DNA of 6,693 bases, taken from positions 183 through 6,875 of the forward strand of contig DPJP01000075.1 of assembly GCA_003542955.1 (NCBI GenBank). The letters are read 5' to 3'. Of this stretch, positions 6,421 through 6,693 are shown piece by piece. Below the pieces are notes generated by a model. The model searched no databases. It saw only the letters and a list, made by a program, of their open reading frames with translations, and was not told the origin of the DNA. The position numbers and the translations under genes are program-made. This DNA is from Armatimonadota bacterium (GTDB lineage Bacteria; Armatimonadota; Zipacnadia; Zipacnadales; UBA11051). Each line of letters starts with the position of its first letter. Positions within the stretch are counted from its first letter, which is position 1.

Positions 6421-6693
6421 TTACTCGTCGCCGATGGTGATCGTCGGTTCCGAGCCGGGTGCGCGCTTGAAGCCTGCGTCCGCGCCGATGACCTCCGCCT
6501 TGTGCGGTTGAGTGGCCTCCGCCGATGTGAGCCACCCGTGCTGCTCGCGGAGAACCATCACATCACGAACAAAGATCTCGTCCGGCTCCCAATCCGAGAT
6601 GACCACGTTCGTCTCGTCAGCCCAGTAGCCCGTCTTGCCGACCCTGATGTCGAACTCGTCGCTGTCGTTGGGGTAGTTGATGACCACGCGGTA
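6421..6693 (-). CDS. Unrecognised protein, C-terminal fragment open at the right edge
   Basis: The frame is open from the right edge of the window to a TAA at 6421-6423, giving 90 visible residues. A GTG at 6687 is in frame but has no visible ribosome-binding context because the window ends, so the start is most likely outside. The visible part is hydrophilic and acidic, rich in aromatic residues near its beginning (YPNDSDEFDIRVGKTGYWAD), with WEPDEIFVRD in the middle and a short acidic end TITIGDE. No membrane segment, Cys pair or known catalytic motif is seen and I do not recognise the family. Strand-rich spacing could suit an extracellular or beta-sandwich domain, but that is a guess. Its codon use is GC-rich like the neighbours, and it converges on the terminator near 6375, which supports it being a real gene. 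Confidence 0.6.
   Translation of the reverse strand, partial: YRVVINYPNDSDEFDIRVGKTGYWADETNVVISDWEPDEIFVRDVMVLREQHGWLTSAEATQPHKAEVIGADAGFKRAPGSEPTITIGDE

Overview
The window is a GC-rich stretch of bacterial chromosome holding four protein-coding genes, two of them cut by the window edges. A heptose-phosphate kinase of the type used for lipopolysaccharide inner-core sugars suggests a Gram-negative (diderm) organism. The phylum cannot be fixed from this sequence; the mix of a defence-type ATPase, a stand-alone heptose kinase and REP-like palindromes would fit several environmental high-GC lineages. No rRNA, tRNA, CRISPR array, integrase or transposase gene was seen.

Layout: (1) 2-3826, plus strand: a very large P-loop ATPase open at the left edge, resembling the DUF6079/PglY/BrxC-type ATPases of BREX-like phage-defence loci. 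It is the last gene of a plus-strand unit whose other members lie to the left. (2) 3827-3930: a convergent intergenic gap with strong GC hairpins. (3) 3931-4959, minus strand: a monofunctional D-glycero-beta-D-manno-heptose-7-phosphate kinase (rfaE1/hldA type), with a good extended -10 promoter at 5009-5038. (4) 5066-5385: a non-coding element of three nested inverted-repeat pairs, best explained as a REPIN/MITE-like element mobilised in trans. (5) 5532-6329, plus strand: a sugar-phosphate isomerase/epimerase TIM barrel with a strong Shine-Dalgarno and a textbook intrinsic terminator. (6) 6421-6693, minus strand: the C-terminal end of an unrecognised protein, open at the right edge.

The genes do not form one operon. 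Genes 1 and 2 converge, genes 2 and 3 diverge around the repeat element, and genes 3 and 4 converge on the terminator. The possible defence locus therefore lies at and to the left of the left edge, and the rest looks like metabolic and envelope chromosome. The two most interesting items are the PglY-like ATPase, whose partners are outside the window, and the nested palindromic element at 5066-5385.
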